Source: Streptomyces katrae
GTDB lineage: Bacteria; Actinomycetota; Actinomycetes; Streptomycetales; Streptomycetaceae
NCBI RefSeq assembly: GCF_002028425.1
Contig: NZ_CP020042.1
Location: 4,749,560-4,813,559 of the forward strand
Length of the DNA: 64,000 nucleotides
Reading direction: 5' to 3'
Below are positions 17,763-26,681 of this stretch, piece by piece. How positions within the stretch are numbered: the stretch's first letter is position 1; the number at the start of each line of letters is the position of its first letter. The position numbers and the translations under genes are program-made. The notes under the pieces are model-generated. The model made no database searches, had not been told where the DNA came from, and saw only the letters and a program-made list of their open reading frames with translations.

Positions 17763-19003
17763 GAGCCCTGGCCGCGGCGGCCGCGCGGCCAGCGGCGGTT
17801 GACCACGAAGGCTCCGCCCGCGACCACGGCCAGCGCTCCGCCCGCGATGGCGAGCGCGGTGCCGAGGCCGCCGCCGCCCGCCGGCGGGCCGTCGGCCACA
17901 GGGGTGTTCTCGTGGGACTTCGCGGGGGAGCCGTAGGGCTTGGTGTCCGCGTTCTTCGGCGGCACCAGCGCGCCGACCGGCTTGACCTTGCCGATCGCCG
18001 CGAAACCCCAGTCGAAGAGGTCGGCCGTCTCCTCGTAGACCGAGTTGAGCCCGCCGTGGTCCGGGTTCATCACCGTGACCAGCAGCTTCTTGTTCCCGCG
18101 CTGGGCCGCGCCGGTGAAGGTGGAGCCGGCCATGGTGGTGTTGCCGTTCTTCACCCCCGCGATGCCCTTGTACGGGCTGACGCCGCCGGCGCCGGTCATC
18201 AGCCGGTTGGTGTTCTGGATCTCGAAGTACTCGCGCGGCCGGCCCGCCTCCTGGCGGCCCGGGAACCTGGCCTCGGCGGTGCCGCAGTACTCGCGGAAGT
18301 CCTGCTTCTGGAGTCCGGAGCGGGCGATGAGGGTGAGGTCGTAGGCGCTGGAGACCTGTTCCGGGGCGTCGTAGCCGTCGGGCGAGACCACGTGCGTGTC
18401 CAGGGCCTGCAGTTCCTCGGCGTGCGCCTGCATGTCCTTGACGGTCTTGTCGACGCCGCCGTTCATGGCCGAAAGCACGTGCACGGCGTCGTTGCCGGAG
18501 CGCAGGAACACCCCGAGCCACAGGTCGTGGACGGTGTAGTCGTGGTCCTCCTTGACCCCGACCAGGCTGCTGCCCGGGCCGACGCCGTCCATGTCCTGGT
18601 CGGTGACGTGGTGCACCTGGTCCTTGGGCAGGGTGGGCAGCACGGTGTCCGCGAAGAGCATCTTCAGGGTCGACGCCGGGGGCAGCCGCCAGTGGGCGTT
18701 GTGGGCCGCGAGGACCTCGCCCGTTTCGGCGTCGGCCACGATCCAGGACCGGCCGCTGAGGTTCGCGGGCAGTGCGGGAGCGCCGGGCAGGAGGTTCACC
18801 TGGGTGCCGGGCTGGCCGAGCCGGGGGCCGCCGACCGTGGACATCGAAGGCGGCGGTGCGGGCGCCGCCGGGGCCTGCTTCGGCCGTCCCTTCCCGTCCG
18901 CGGGCGGGACCGTCGCCGCATGCGCGGTCGAGGGCGGGACGAGCATCGCCGGAACGAGCAGTGCGGCGGAAAGGACCGTCAGCGCGGTCTTCTTGGCAGA
19001 CAC
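17759..19003 (-). CDS. D-alanyl-D-alanine carboxypeptidase (SxxK serine peptidase, membrane-anchored)
   Basis: A 414-residue exported penicillin-binding-type carboxypeptidase that trims the terminal D-Ala of peptidoglycan stem peptides. A signal peptide ends near TAHA (residue ~29). The catalytic SxxK is in LPPASTLKMLF, the SxN is in FLRSGNDAVH, and the KTG box appears as KNG (GVKNGNTT). A Pro/Lys stalk and a C-terminal helix (LGTALAIAGGALAVVAGG) followed by Arg-rich residues anchor it. I start it at the GTG 19003 (VSAKKTALTV); the longer frame upstream lacks signal-peptide character. It is divergent from the SCO4848-like gene. Confidence 0.93.
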   Translation of the reverse strand: MSAKKTALTVLSAALLVPAMLVPPSTAHAATVPPADGKGRPKQAPAAPAPPPSMSTVGGPRLGQPGTQVNLLPGAPALPANLSGRSWIVADAETGEVLAAHNAHWRLPPASTLKMLFADTVLPTLPKDQVHHVTDQDMDGVGPGSSLVGVKEDHDYTVHDLWLGVFLRSGNDAVHVLSAMNGGVDKTVKDMQAHAEELQALDTHVVSPDGYDAPEQVSSAYDLTLIARSGLQKQDFREYCGTAEARFPGRQEAGRPREYFEIQNTNRLMTGAGGVSPYKGIAGVKNGNTTMAGSTFTGAAQRGNKKLLVTVMNPDHGGLNSVYEETADLFDWGFAAIGKVKPVGALVPPKNADTKPYGSPAKSHENTPVADGPPAGGGGLGTALAIAGGALAVVAGGAFVVNRRWPRGRRGQGS

Positions 19004-19124
19004 GCAGGTGAACGTACATCCCGATGAGCTGCCCGGCGCCGTGGACCGGCCAACCGGGGCGAACCGCCCCCGGTACGGCCCACCCCGCCGCGTCCGTCCT
19101 GGGGACGAATCCGATACTGGGGAC

Positions 19125-19367
19125 ATGAAACTCAGCCGCACCGCGTCCTGGTTCCTCGCAGCGTTCGGAGCTTGGTCCTGGGTGATCTGGTCCACGTTCG
19201 TCAAGAACCTCTTCAATGACGCCAGCGGTCTGGCTTTCGATGACGGTCGGCCCACTGCCTACTTCTGGGTCCACCTCCTGCTCGCGGTGACGTCCTTCCT
19301 CCTGGGGACGGCCGTCGGAGTGATCGGGTTGCGCAGCGTCCTCGCACTGCGACGCGAATCACGATGA
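19125..19367 (+). CDS. Small membrane protein, SCO4848 family
   Basis: An 80-residue protein with two hydrophobic helices (ASWFLAAFGAWSWVIWSTFV and FWVHLLLAVTSFLLGTAVGV) separated by a short acidic loop (LAFDDGRP). This matches the SCO4848-type family, which sits beside the D-Ala-D-Ala carboxypeptidase in streptomycetes as it does here. The ATG at 19125 is preceded by GGGGAC. The stop overlaps the ATG of the phosphoesterase gene (ATGA). Function unknown. Confidence 0.85.
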   Translation: MKLSRTASWFLAAFGAWSWVIWSTFVKNLFNDASGLAFDDGRPTAYFWVHLLLAVTSFLLGTAVGVIGLRSVLALRRESR

Positions 19368-20767
19368 CCGTGTTTGTGGTGATTGTCGGGGTCGTCGCGG
19401 TCCTCGCGCTGCTGGGGATGGTCCATCGGTGGCTGTGGGTGCGGCTGGTCCGTGACACCACCCGCCCGGGCGGGCCCGCGCGGCGGGCCGGGACGGTCCT
19501 GGCGTTCGCGCTGCCGCTGCTGTCGCTGGCCGCCCTGCTCGCGGGCCGCGCCGGAGCCCCGTTCTGGTTCCAGCGGCTGGTGGCCTGGCCGGGCTTCATG
19601 TGGCTCGCGGTGCTGCTGTACCTGACGCTGGCGATGCTGGTGGCGGAACCCGTCCGCCGCGTATGGCTCCGCCGGACCGGCCGGAACGCCGCCGCCGCGG
19701 CGGGGCCGGACCCCGCCGGGGTGCCCGCCGGCCCGTCCGGCACCCCGGCGCCTGCGGCCGGGGCGCCTGCGGCCGCCCCGGTGCGCGAGCCCGCCCCCAC
19801 GCACGAACCCGCCCCCCGCCCCGGCCCGGGCTCCGCGGCCCCGGCCGCGGCGGAGGCGCGGGCCGGGCAGCGGGCCGAGGCGCTGGCGGCCCCGGCCGGG
19901 GAAGGGGCCGGCGCCCCGGGGCCCGCTGCCGTCGCCGGCGGGGTCACCCGGCGGGTGTTCGTCGCGCGCACCCTCGGCGGGGCGGCCGTCGCCGCCGCCG
20001 GGGTGACCGTCGGGACCGGGACGTACGGGGTGCTGCGCGGGCCGCGCATCAAGCGGGTGCAGGTGCCCCTCGCCCGGCTGCCCCGCGCCGCCCACGGCTT
20101 CCGGATCGCCGTCGTCAGCGACGTCCACCTGGGCCCGGTCCTCGGCCGCGCCCACACCCAGCGCATCGTCGACACCGTCAACCGCACCCAGCCCGACCTC
20201 ATCGCCGTCGTCGGGGACCTCGTCGACGGCAACGTCCACGACCTCGGCCCCGCCGCCGAACCCCTGCGCGCGCTGCGCTCCCGCCACGGCAGCTTCTTCG
20301 TCACCGGCAACCACGAGTACTTCTCCGGCGCCCAGCAGTGGGTCGACCACGTCCGCGAACTCGGCCTGACCCCGCTGGAGAACGCCCGCCGCGAGCTGCC
20401 CCACTTCGACCTCGCCGGCGTCAACGACGTGCAGGGGGAGAAGGAGGGCAACGGTCCCGACTTCCAGGCCGCCCTCGGCGACCGCGACCGCTCCCGCGCC
20501 TCCGTGCTCCTCGCCCACCAGCCGGTCGTCATCCACGACGCCGTCCGCCACGGCGTGGACCTCCAGCTCTCCGGCCACACCCACGGCGGCCAGCTCTGGC
20601 CGGGCAACTACCTCGCCGAGCTCGCCAACCCGACCGTCGCGGGCCTGGAGCGGTACGGGGACACCCAGCTGTACGTGTCCCGGGGCGCGGGCGCCTGGGG
20701 GCCGCCGGTCCGGGTCGGCGCGCCGTCCGACATCACGGTCGTAGAACTCGCCTCATACCACACCTGA
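19364..20767 (+). CDS. Membrane-anchored metallophosphoesterase
   Basis: A 467-residue protein. The N-terminus has about three hydrophobic helices (1-25, 45-63, 68-95), then an Ala/Pro linker (~110-185), a further hydrophobic segment (GGAAVAAAGVTVGTG), and a calcineurin-like phosphoesterase domain from about 240. The metal-binding motifs are complete and in order: SDVHLG, GDLVDG, GNHEY, LAHQP and SGHTHGGQ. This YkuE-like arrangement suggests hydrolysis of a membrane-associated phosphoester such as a lipid precursor (inference). It starts in an ATGA overlap with the SCO4848-like gene. Confidence 0.92.
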   Translation: MTVFVVIVGVVAVLALLGMVHRWLWVRLVRDTTRPGGPARRAGTVLAFALPLLSLAALLAGRAGAPFWFQRLVAWPGFMWLAVLLYLTLAMLVAEPVRRVWLRRTGRNAAAAAGPDPAGVPAGPSGTPAPAAGAPAAAPVREPAPTHEPAPRPGPGSAAPAAAEARAGQRAEALAAPAGEGAGAPGPAAVAGGVTRRVFVARTLGGAAVAAAGVTVGTGTYGVLRGPRIKRVQVPLARLPRAAHGFRIAVVSDVHLGPVLGRAHTQRIVDTVNRTQPDLIAVVGDLVDGNVHDLGPAAEPLRALRSRHGSFFVTGNHEYFSGAQQWVDHVRELGLTPLENARRELPHFDLAGVNDVQGEKEGNGPDFQAALGDRDRSRASVLLAHQPVVIHDAVRHGVDLQLSGHTHGGQLWPGNYLAELANPTVAGLERYGDTQLYVSRGAGAWGPPVRVGAPSDITVVELASYHT

Positions 20768-20885
20768 CGGCCGGCGACCGGGACAAAACGCCCCTTCCCG
20801 TGGCTGGATTTCCGTGATTGGCTGGCTGACGTTCGTCCGATAGTCGGATGAGCCGTTCGCATGACGGGGATTCAAGGGGCTGGGG

Positions 20886-22451
20886 ATGGCGATGGGCTCT
20901 GTCCGCACGAAGGTCATCGCGGCCGGGCTGGTCCTCGCCGCCGCGGGCGGGGTGGCCGCCTGGCAGCTGCTGCCCATGGGCGGCGAGGGCCACGGCGCCA
21001 TCCGCGTCGGGACCACCGACGCCGTCTCCGCCCTGGACCCGGCCGGGGCCTACGACGCCGGCTCCTGGGCCCTGTACAGCAACCTCTTCCAGTCGCTGCT
21101 GACGATGAAGCCCGGCTCCGACACCCCGGTCCCGGACGCCGCGTCCTCCTGTGCCTTCGTCGGGCAGAAGCTGACCACCTACCGGTGCGAGCTGCGCTCC
21201 GACCTCACCTTCGGCAGGGGCCGCCAGGTCACCGCCGAGGACGTGAAGTTCTCCTTCGACCGCATCAAGCAGATCAACTCCGACCAGGGCCCGGCCCCGC
21301 TGTTCAACACCCTGGAGTCGGTCAAGGCCGAGGGCCGCAGCGTCATCTTCAACCTGGCCGCCCCCGACGCCACCTTCCCCTTCAAGATCGCGACGGGCGC
21401 CGCCTCGATCGTGGACAAGGAGCAGTACCCGGCGAAGGGGCTGCGCGCGGACGGCAAGGCCGACGGCTCGGGCCCGTTCACCCTGACCGGCTACAAGGCC
21501 GGTTCGACCGCCCAGCTCAAGCCCAACCCGGCGTACAAGGGGCAGGCCAAGCCCGCCCAGACGGCCGTCACCGTCCGGTACTTCAAGGACTCGGCCCAGC
21601 TGGACCAGGCCTGGAAGGACCACCAGATCGAGGTCGCGCACCGCGACATGCCCCCGTCGGTGCTCGCGGGCCTCAACCCGGGTCTGAAGGACACCCGCTA
21701 CCAGACCTCCGGCGGCACCGAGACCCGTCACATGGTCTTCAACGTCCGCCCCGGCTCCACGGTCCAGAAGCCGGCCGTCCGCCAGGCCATCGCCGCCGCG
21801 CTGGACCGGTCCAAGATCGCCGCTGATGTCTACAAGGGCACGGTCACCCCGCTGTACTCCCTGGTCCCGGCCGGGATCGCCGGGCACAGCACGCCGTTCT
21901 TCGACACCTACCCCTCGCCCAGCGGCGCGACCGCCCGCAAGCTCCTCACGGACGCGGGCGTCAGCGTGCCGGTCTCCCTCACCCTCGGGGTCAACACGCG
22001 CGGCGCGAACCTGGCCGAGGCCGAGGAGATCAAGCGGCAGCTGGAGTCCACCGGGCTGTTCCAGCTGAACGTCAAGCCGGTCGAGGCCTGGGCGGACTTC
22101 CAGAAGGCCTACGCGGCGGGCGAGTTCGACGCCTACACCATCGGCTGGATCGCCGACTTCCCGGACGCGGACAACTTCCTCGCCCCGCTGGTCGGCAAGG
22201 ACTCCAGCATGAACAACGGCTTCTCGGACAAGACCGTCGAGGACCTCATCACCCGGACCCAGTCCTACCAGGACCGCGGTGAGGCCTCCAACGACTTCCA
22301 CGAGCTCCAGCGGGTGGTCTCCCAGCAGATCCCGCTGCTGCCGATCTGGCAGAAGAAGGACTACGTCCTCTCCCGCGAGGCCGTCACCGGCCTTCAGTAC
22401 CTCTCCGACGGCACGGGCGTGTGGCGCCTGTGGGAGCTCAACTGGCTGTAG
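20886..22451 (+). CDS. ABC transporter solute-binding protein, family 5 (peptide/nickel type)
   Basis: A 521-residue SBP_bac_5 protein. It has an N-terminal hydrophobic segment (VIAAGLVLAAAGGVAAWQLL) but no lipobox Cys, so it is anchored by an uncleaved helix or secreted. Family features: AIRVGTTDAVSALDPAGAYD, VTAEDVKFSFDRI, RHMVFNVRPGS, VRQAIAAALDR, QIPLLPIWQKKDYVL. No permease or ATPase genes are next to it, so it must work with a transporter encoded elsewhere or act as a sensor. GGGGCTGGGG precedes the ATG at 20886. The last 14 bases overlap the convergent MarR gene. Confidence 0.92.
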   Translation: MAMGSVRTKVIAAGLVLAAAGGVAAWQLLPMGGEGHGAIRVGTTDAVSALDPAGAYDAGSWALYSNLFQSLLTMKPGSDTPVPDAASSCAFVGQKLTTYRCELRSDLTFGRGRQVTAEDVKFSFDRIKQINSDQGPAPLFNTLESVKAEGRSVIFNLAAPDATFPFKIATGAASIVDKEQYPAKGLRADGKADGSGPFTLTGYKAGSTAQLKPNPAYKGQAKPAQTAVTVRYFKDSAQLDQAWKDHQIEVAHRDMPPSVLAGLNPGLKDTRYQTSGGTETRHMVFNVRPGSTVQKPAVRQAIAAALDRSKIAADVYKGTVTPLYSLVPAGIAGHSTPFFDTYPSPSGATARKLLTDAGVSVPVSLTLGVNTRGANLAEAEEIKRQLESTGLFQLNVKPVEAWADFQKAYAAGEFDAYTIGWIADFPDADNFLAPLVGKDSSMNNGFSDKTVEDLITRTQSYQDRGEASNDFHELQRVVSQQIPLLPIWQKKDYVLSREAVTGLQYLSDGTGVWRLWELNWL

Positions 22452-22974
22452 CCGGGCCGAGGGTGTCCCCGTGGGCCACCAGGAGCGTGCGCAGGGCGGC
22501 GCCCAGCGCGTCGCACTGCGCGCGGTCCAACGGGGCGAGCAGGCCCGCGTAGTGCTCCAGGTGGTCCTCCATGACGGAGTCGGCCAGCGCGTGGCCCTTC
22601 TCCGTCAGGCGGATCCGCACCGAGCGGCGGTCGGCGCCGTCGCGGACCCGTTCCACCAGGCCCTTGGCCTCCAGGCGGTCGATCCGGTTGGTGATCGCGC
22701 CTGAGGTCACCATGGCCGCCGGCAGCAGGGCCCCGGCGGTCAGCGCGTAGGGCGGACCCGACCGGCGCAGGCTGAGCAGTACGTCGAGCTCTCCCACCTC
22801 CAGGCCGTGTCCGGCGGTGAAGGCCTTGAGGTACTTGTCGATGATCCGGTTCATGCGCTGGATCCGGGCCAGTACCTCGACGGGCCACAGGGCCTGCGCC
22901 AGGTCCGGGCGCTCCCTCTGCCACTGGTCGACGACCCCGGCCACCATGTCTCGTTCTTCTCCGGGCTGCTCCAT
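22438..22974 (-). CDS. MarR-family transcriptional regulator
   Basis: A 178-residue winged-helix regulator with the MarR layout. The recognition region is around TAGALLPAAMVTSGAITNRI, the wing is LVERVRDGADRRSVRIRLTE, and the dimerisation helices are at both ends. I start it at the ATG 22974 (MEQPGEERD); an ATG further upstream, at 22992, would overlap the operator. It is divergent from an MFS transporter, and four copies of a CTCAACGTTGAG-type site fill the gap. It most likely represses itself and the transporter until a drug-like ligand binds. Confidence 0.93.
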   Translation of the reverse strand: MEQPGEERDMVAGVVDQWQRERPDLAQALWPVEVLARIQRMNRIIDKYLKAFTAGHGLEVGELDVLLSLRRSGPPYALTAGALLPAAMVTSGAITNRIDRLEAKGLVERVRDGADRRSVRIRLTEKGHALADSVMEDHLEHYAGLLAPLDRAQCDALGAALRTLLVAHGDTLGPATAS

Positions 22975-22987
22975 GCCCCAATAATAC

Positions 22988-23062
22988 CTCAACGTTAAGA
23001 CACTTGACGTTGAAGGAGTCTCTCTGTTTTTATCTCAACGTTGAGATTGTCAAGGTTGAGAC
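22988..23062. promoter_or_regulatory. Cluster of MarR operators (CTCAACGTTGAG type)
   Basis: The best copy is a perfect 16-bp palindrome, ATCTCAACGTTGAGAT (23032-23047). Flanking it are CTCAACGTTAAG (22988-22999, one arm base different), the half-type CTTGACGTTGAAG (23003-23015) and GTCAAGGTTGAGAC (23049-23062). They cover the whole divergent promoter between the marR-type and MFS genes. Confidence 0.85.
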
Positions 23063-23083
23063 GTGAAGGGGAGTGGGTCATCC

Positions 23084-24319
23084 ATGACGGTCACCGGCAC
23101 CACCGAGAGCAGCAGGACGACGGGGAGTGCCACGGCGCCGGCCCCGGGCCCCGTCCCGGTCCTCTGGCTCGCCCTGCTCGCCACGCCCATCGCCGCCGGG
23201 GCCAACGCGCCCGTGCTGATCCTCCCGGACATGGCCCGCTCCCTCGGCGTGGCCGACGCCACCGCCGCCTGGCTGCTCACCGCCTTCGGCTGGGCCATGG
23301 CCGTCGGCACCCCCCTGACCGCCGGACTCCTGCGCCGCCGCGGCCTGGCGGCGGTGCTCCGGCTGGCCACCGTCCTCGTCCTGGCGGGCACCCTGCTCGT
23401 CGCCGTCTCCCCCTGGCTGCCGCTCACCCTCCTCGGCCGCTGCGCCCAGGCCGCCGGCGGCGCGGGATTCGTCGCGGCGGCGGTGAGCCTCGCCGGATCC
23501 GCCCGCCGGATGGGCGTGATCAGCGCCGGGTTCGGCATGCTCGGCGCCTCCGGACCCCTCCTCGGCCGGACCCTCGCGGACGGCGCCTCCTGGCGCCTCG
23601 CCCTCGCCGTCCAGGCGGTCTCCCTGCTGGCGGTGCCCGTGGTCCTGCGCCGCGCCGGACACGCCGCCCCCGCACCCGCGGGCCGCTTCGACGCCCGCGG
23701 CGCCGCCCTGCTGACCGCGTTCGCCACCGCCCTCGTCCTGCTGCCGACCCAGCCGCTCGCCGCCCTGGGCGCCGCCCTCGCCGTCGCCGTCCTGCTCGCC
23801 CTGCACGTGCGCCGCCGCCCCGACGGGTTCGTACCCGCCGCGCTGCTGCGCCGGCCCGTCTTCGTGATCTCGGCGCTGCTCGCGCTGGCCCTGTCGGCCT
23901 CCTACTTCACCCTGCTCTTCTCGGTGCCCCGGCTGCTCGCCGACCGCGCCGGATGGGACGCCGCCTCCGCCGGGGTCTGGCAGCTGGCCGCCCTGCTCGC
24001 CGGCTCCGCCCTGTCCTGGCTGCTCGCCGCCGCCTCCGCCCGGATGGGCCGCGCGGCCGTGCGCGGCGTGCTCGTCGCCGCCGGAGCCGCCGCCGCACTC
24101 ACCGGGGTCCTCGCCTCCTCCGGTCCGCTGCTGGTCGTGGCCACCGGGGTCGGCGTCTTCACCGCCAGCGCCGCCAACGCCGTCCTGTCGACGCACGCCG
24201 TGGCCTCCGCCCCCGACGAGGCCCACCGGCCCAGCGCCATCGGCCTGTTCACCCTCTGCTACCAGCTCGGCGGCGCCTTCGGCCCGGCGGTCGCCACCCT
24301 CCTCGTCCTTGGCGCCTGA
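23084..24319 (+). CDS. MFS efflux transporter
   Basis: A 411-residue major facilitator with about twelve hydrophobic helices. VLILPDMARSLGVADATAAW and a loop containing GLLRRRGLAAVLRLA fit the N-terminal half of AraJ/YdhP-like drug:H+ antiporters. The ATG at 23084 (MTVTGTTES) follows GTGGG; a GTG at 23063 is an alternative but lies in the operator region. The divergent MarR regulator and its operators indicate inducible export of a toxic compound; the substrate is unknown. Confidence 0.9.
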   Translation: MTVTGTTESSRTTGSATAPAPGPVPVLWLALLATPIAAGANAPVLILPDMARSLGVADATAAWLLTAFGWAMAVGTPLTAGLLRRRGLAAVLRLATVLVLAGTLLVAVSPWLPLTLLGRCAQAAGGAGFVAAAVSLAGSARRMGVISAGFGMLGASGPLLGRTLADGASWRLALAVQAVSLLAVPVVLRRAGHAAPAPAGRFDARGAALLTAFATALVLLPTQPLAALGAALAVAVLLALHVRRRPDGFVPAALLRRPVFVISALLALALSASYFTLLFSVPRLLADRAGWDAASAGVWQLAALLAGSALSWLLAAASARMGRAAVRGVLVAAGAAAALTGVLASSGPLLVVATGVGVFTASAANAVLSTHAVASAPDEAHRPSAIGLFTLCYQLGGAFGPAVATLLVLGA

Positions 24320-24335
24320 GCCCGGCGCCGGCCGC

Positions 24336-24368
24336 TCGGGCGGGAGGCGGCCGGTCCGCCTCCCGCCC
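24336..24368. terminator. Bidirectional terminator
   Basis: A 14-bp perfect stem (CGGGCGGGAGGCGG 24336-24349 with CCGCCTCCCGCCCG 24355-24368) and a 5-base loop between the convergent MFS and glutathione-transferase-like genes. Confidence 0.85.
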
Positions 24369-24380
24369 GCGGCGGCCGTT

Positions 24381-25391
24381 TCAGGACCGCGCCGCGGCGT
24401 GCAGGGGCGGGACGGTCTCGGCGGGGGAGGGCGGCCCGGGCGGGGTGCCGTCCCCGAAGGGGCGTCCGCCCAGCGCCTCACGGCCGTGCGGTTCCAGCCA
24501 GCCCGAGGGGTCGGGGCCGGCGGGGACGATCCCGGTCGGGTTGATGTGCCCGTGGACCACGTAGAAGTGCTGCTTGATGTGGCCGAAGTCGACCGTGTCG
24601 CCGAAGCCGGGCGTCTGGAACAGGTCCCGCGCGTACGCCCACAGCACGGGCATCTCGCTCAGCTTCTGCCGGTTGCACTTGAAGTGGCCGTGGTAGACGG
24701 CGTCGAAGCGCACCAGCGAGGTGAACAGCCGCACGTCCGCCTCCGTGATCGTCTCGCCGACCAGGTAGCGGGAGTGCTCCAGCCGCTCGGAGAGCCGGTC
24801 GAGACGGGCGAAGAGGCGCCCGTACGCCTCCTCGTACGCCTCCTGCGACTTGGCGAACCCGGTGCGGTAGACACCGTCGTTCACGTCCGCGTAGATCTCC
24901 TCGCCGATCGCGTCGATCTGAGGCCGCAGCGCGACCGGGTACAGGTCCGGCGCCCCGTCGCGGTGGTACGCCGCCCACTCCAGCGCCAGGTCGAGGGTCA
25001 GCTGCGCGTAGTCGTTGGTGACCACCGCACCGCTCGGCACGTCCACGATCGCCGGCACCGTGATGCCCCGGTCGTACTCGGGGTCGCGGGCCAGGAACGC
25101 CTCCTGGAGGCGCTCTATGCCCAGCACCGGGTCGCGGCCGCCCGGGTCCAGGTCGAAGGTCCAGCTGCGCTTGTCGTGCGTCGGCCCCGCTATCGCCATG
25201 GGCAGGGCCTTCTCCAGGCCCAGGAGCCGCCGGAAGATCACCGTGCGGTGCGCCCAGGGGCAGGCACGGCTCACCACGAGACGGTAGCGGCCGGGCTCCA
25301 CCGGAAAACCGTCGCGCCCGTCCGCGGTGATCCGGGTGGTGATGTAGCGGCTGTCGCGTGAATACCCCTTGCCGGGGCTTACGTTGCTCAT
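24381..25391 (-). CDS. Xi-class glutathione S-transferase family protein (glutathionyl-hydroquinone reductase-like)
   Basis: A 336-residue protein of the ECM4/YqjG type, which reductively removes a thiol from quinone conjugates through a catalytic Cys. The active site ACPWAHRTVIFR is intact near residue 58. Other family blocks are DLYPVALRPQIDAI, VNDGVYRTGFAKSQEAYE, GETITEADVRLFTSLVRFDA and FGHIKQHFYVVHGHINPTG. Streptomycetes lack glutathione, so the physiological thiol may be mycothiol (inference). I start it at the ATG 25391 (MSNVSPGKG). It appears monocistronic. Confidence 0.92.
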   Translation of the reverse strand: MSNVSPGKGYSRDSRYITTRITADGRDGFPVEPGRYRLVVSRACPWAHRTVIFRRLLGLEKALPMAIAGPTHDKRSWTFDLDPGGRDPVLGIERLQEAFLARDPEYDRGITVPAIVDVPSGAVVTNDYAQLTLDLALEWAAYHRDGAPDLYPVALRPQIDAIGEEIYADVNDGVYRTGFAKSQEAYEEAYGRLFARLDRLSERLEHSRYLVGETITEADVRLFTSLVRFDAVYHGHFKCNRQKLSEMPVLWAYARDLFQTPGFGDTVDFGHIKQHFYVVHGHINPTGIVPAGPDPSGWLEPHGREALGGRPFGDGTPPGPPSPAETVPPLHAAARS

Positions 25392-25509
25392 CCCCGGGGC
25401 ATACCCACCACCCGCGGGGACGAGCGGCCGCTCCACCGCGGCTCCGCCGTCCCTCGTCCCGGCCCCGCCCGCCGGACGTGGACCCGCGGGGCCCTTCCCG
25501 CCGCCCCGC

Positions 25510-26244
25510 TCAGCCCTCCGCGGGATCCGGGTCCGAGGCCCGCTTGCCGCCCCGCGACACCGCGGTCTGGGCCATGCCCGGCAGGAAGTCCGCGAACAGC
25601 TCGTGCACTTCCCGCACCAGCGGCCGCAGCACCCGGAAGCGGGCCAGGACGATGCCGCGGGTCGTCAGCTGCGCGCCCCGCTCGGCGAGCCGCCGGGTCT
25701 TCTCGCTCTCCGGGGAGCGGTCGAAGACCCAGTACAGGACGAGGCCCATCTGCGAGAGCCACATCAACTCCGGCAGCACGTCGGCCAGCTCGGCCGGCAC
25801 CTTGGTCTTCGCCCCGGCCAGCACCTCGCGGTGGATGTCGATGGCCGCCTGCCGCGCCGGTTCCGATTCCGGGGAGAACGGGCTGAGCGGACTCTCGGGA
25901 TCCGCCGCGTTCTTGAAGAACTGGGAGGCGAACTCGTGGTACGGCGCCGCGATGTCCAGCCAGCTCGTCAGCACCCCGGCGAGCCGCTTCTGGAGGTCGG
26001 TCTCCTGGTCCAGGATCGGCCGGACCGCCGCCTGGTGGGCGGCGCTGATCCGGTCGTAGAACCCCTGGACCAGGTGTTCCTTCGATTCGTAGTAGTAATA
26101 CGCGTTGCCGACCGAGACCCCCGCCTCCTTGGCGATGGCCCGCATGGTCGTCTTGTCGAACCCGCGTTCCTGGAACAGGCGGAGCGCGGTTTCGAGGATG
26201 AGCGTGCGGGTCTGCTCGCTCTTGGGAGCCTTCTGATCTGTCAC
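25510..26244 (-). CDS. TetR-family transcriptional regulator
   Basis: A 244-residue regulator with the TetR HTH at about residues 10-57 (TRTLILETALRLFQERGF, TTMRAIAKEAGVSVGNAYYY). A long helical ligand domain follows with a basic C-terminal extension (SRGGKRASDPD). The GTG at 26244 (VTDQKAPKS) follows AAGGTCGG. It is the last gene of a run with the DCC-family gene 11 bases upstream and a membrane protein before that. Two TTGAAC-type palindromes in front of that run are its likely operators, giving autoregulation. Confidence 0.92.
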   Translation of the reverse strand: MTDQKAPKSEQTRTLILETALRLFQERGFDKTTMRAIAKEAGVSVGNAYYYYESKEHLVQGFYDRISAAHQAAVRPILDQETDLQKRLAGVLTSWLDIAAPYHEFASQFFKNAADPESPLSPFSPESEPARQAAIDIHREVLAGAKTKVPAELADVLPELMWLSQMGLVLYWVFDRSPESEKTRRLAERGAQLTTRGIVLARFRVLRPLVREVHELFADFLPGMAQTAVSRGGKRASDPDPAEG

Positions 26245-26255
26245 GGTGTCCGACC

Positions 26256-26678
26256 TTATCGGGGAGCCGGGCACTGGTCGTCACAGGCCGGTTCCCCGGG
26301 CTCCGCTTCGGACTTGGCACGGACCGCGTGCCGGACGGCGGCGGCCGTGTGCATCGCGGCCTTGGCGAAGGGCCGGCCGGCCGGGGTGGCCAGCCAGCCG
26401 GCCCTGGCCCGGTGCTCGGCCAGTGCCCACAGGCACATGATGAAGGCGTCCGTCCCCCGCCACACCTGACCCTGGTCCCCGACCACGGTGATCTCGCGGA
26501 GGGTCTGGGCGTGGGCGAGCTGGGGGAACCGCCGCCAGGCCTGGGCGGACGCGGCCGGGACCAGCCGTAGCGGGACCAGCTGGCGCTGCCGGACCAGCCA
26601 GTTGCGGATGTGCACGCACACCGGGCAGTCGCGGTCGTAGAGGACGGTCAGGTACCGGACGGGCACCTGCTCCGCCAT
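26256..26678 (-). CDS. DCC-family thiol-disulfide oxidoreductase-like protein (DUF393)
   Basis: A 140-residue protein with the family signature YDRDCPVCVHIRNWL at residues 14-28 (CPxC) and the conserved RLVPAAS and VWRGTDAFI segments. DCC proteins are thioredoxin-like and of unclear substrate. It lies 3 bases after the membrane-protein gene and 11 bases before the TetR gene, so all three form an operon; the membrane protein may be its redox or electron-transfer partner (inference). Confidence 0.88.
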   Translation of the reverse strand: MAEQVPVRYLTVLYDRDCPVCVHIRNWLVRQRQLVPLRLVPAASAQAWRRFPQLAHAQTLREITVVGDQGQVWRGTDAFIMCLWALAEHRARAGWLATPAGRPFAKAAMHTAAAVRHAVRAKSEAEPGEPACDDQCPAPR

Positions 26679-26681
26679 GGC

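Noticed and set aside
16857..19274. Minus-strand open frame of about 800 codons over the BrkB and carboxypeptidase genes
   Set aside because: It is a frame-shifted shadow of the carboxypeptidase gene and antisense to BrkB; composition is typical of shadows.
20836..20848. TCCGA-TAG-TCGGA dyad before the solute-binding protein gene as an operator
   Set aside because: Arms are only 5 bp and the sequence may simply be part of the promoter; no regulator is adjacent.
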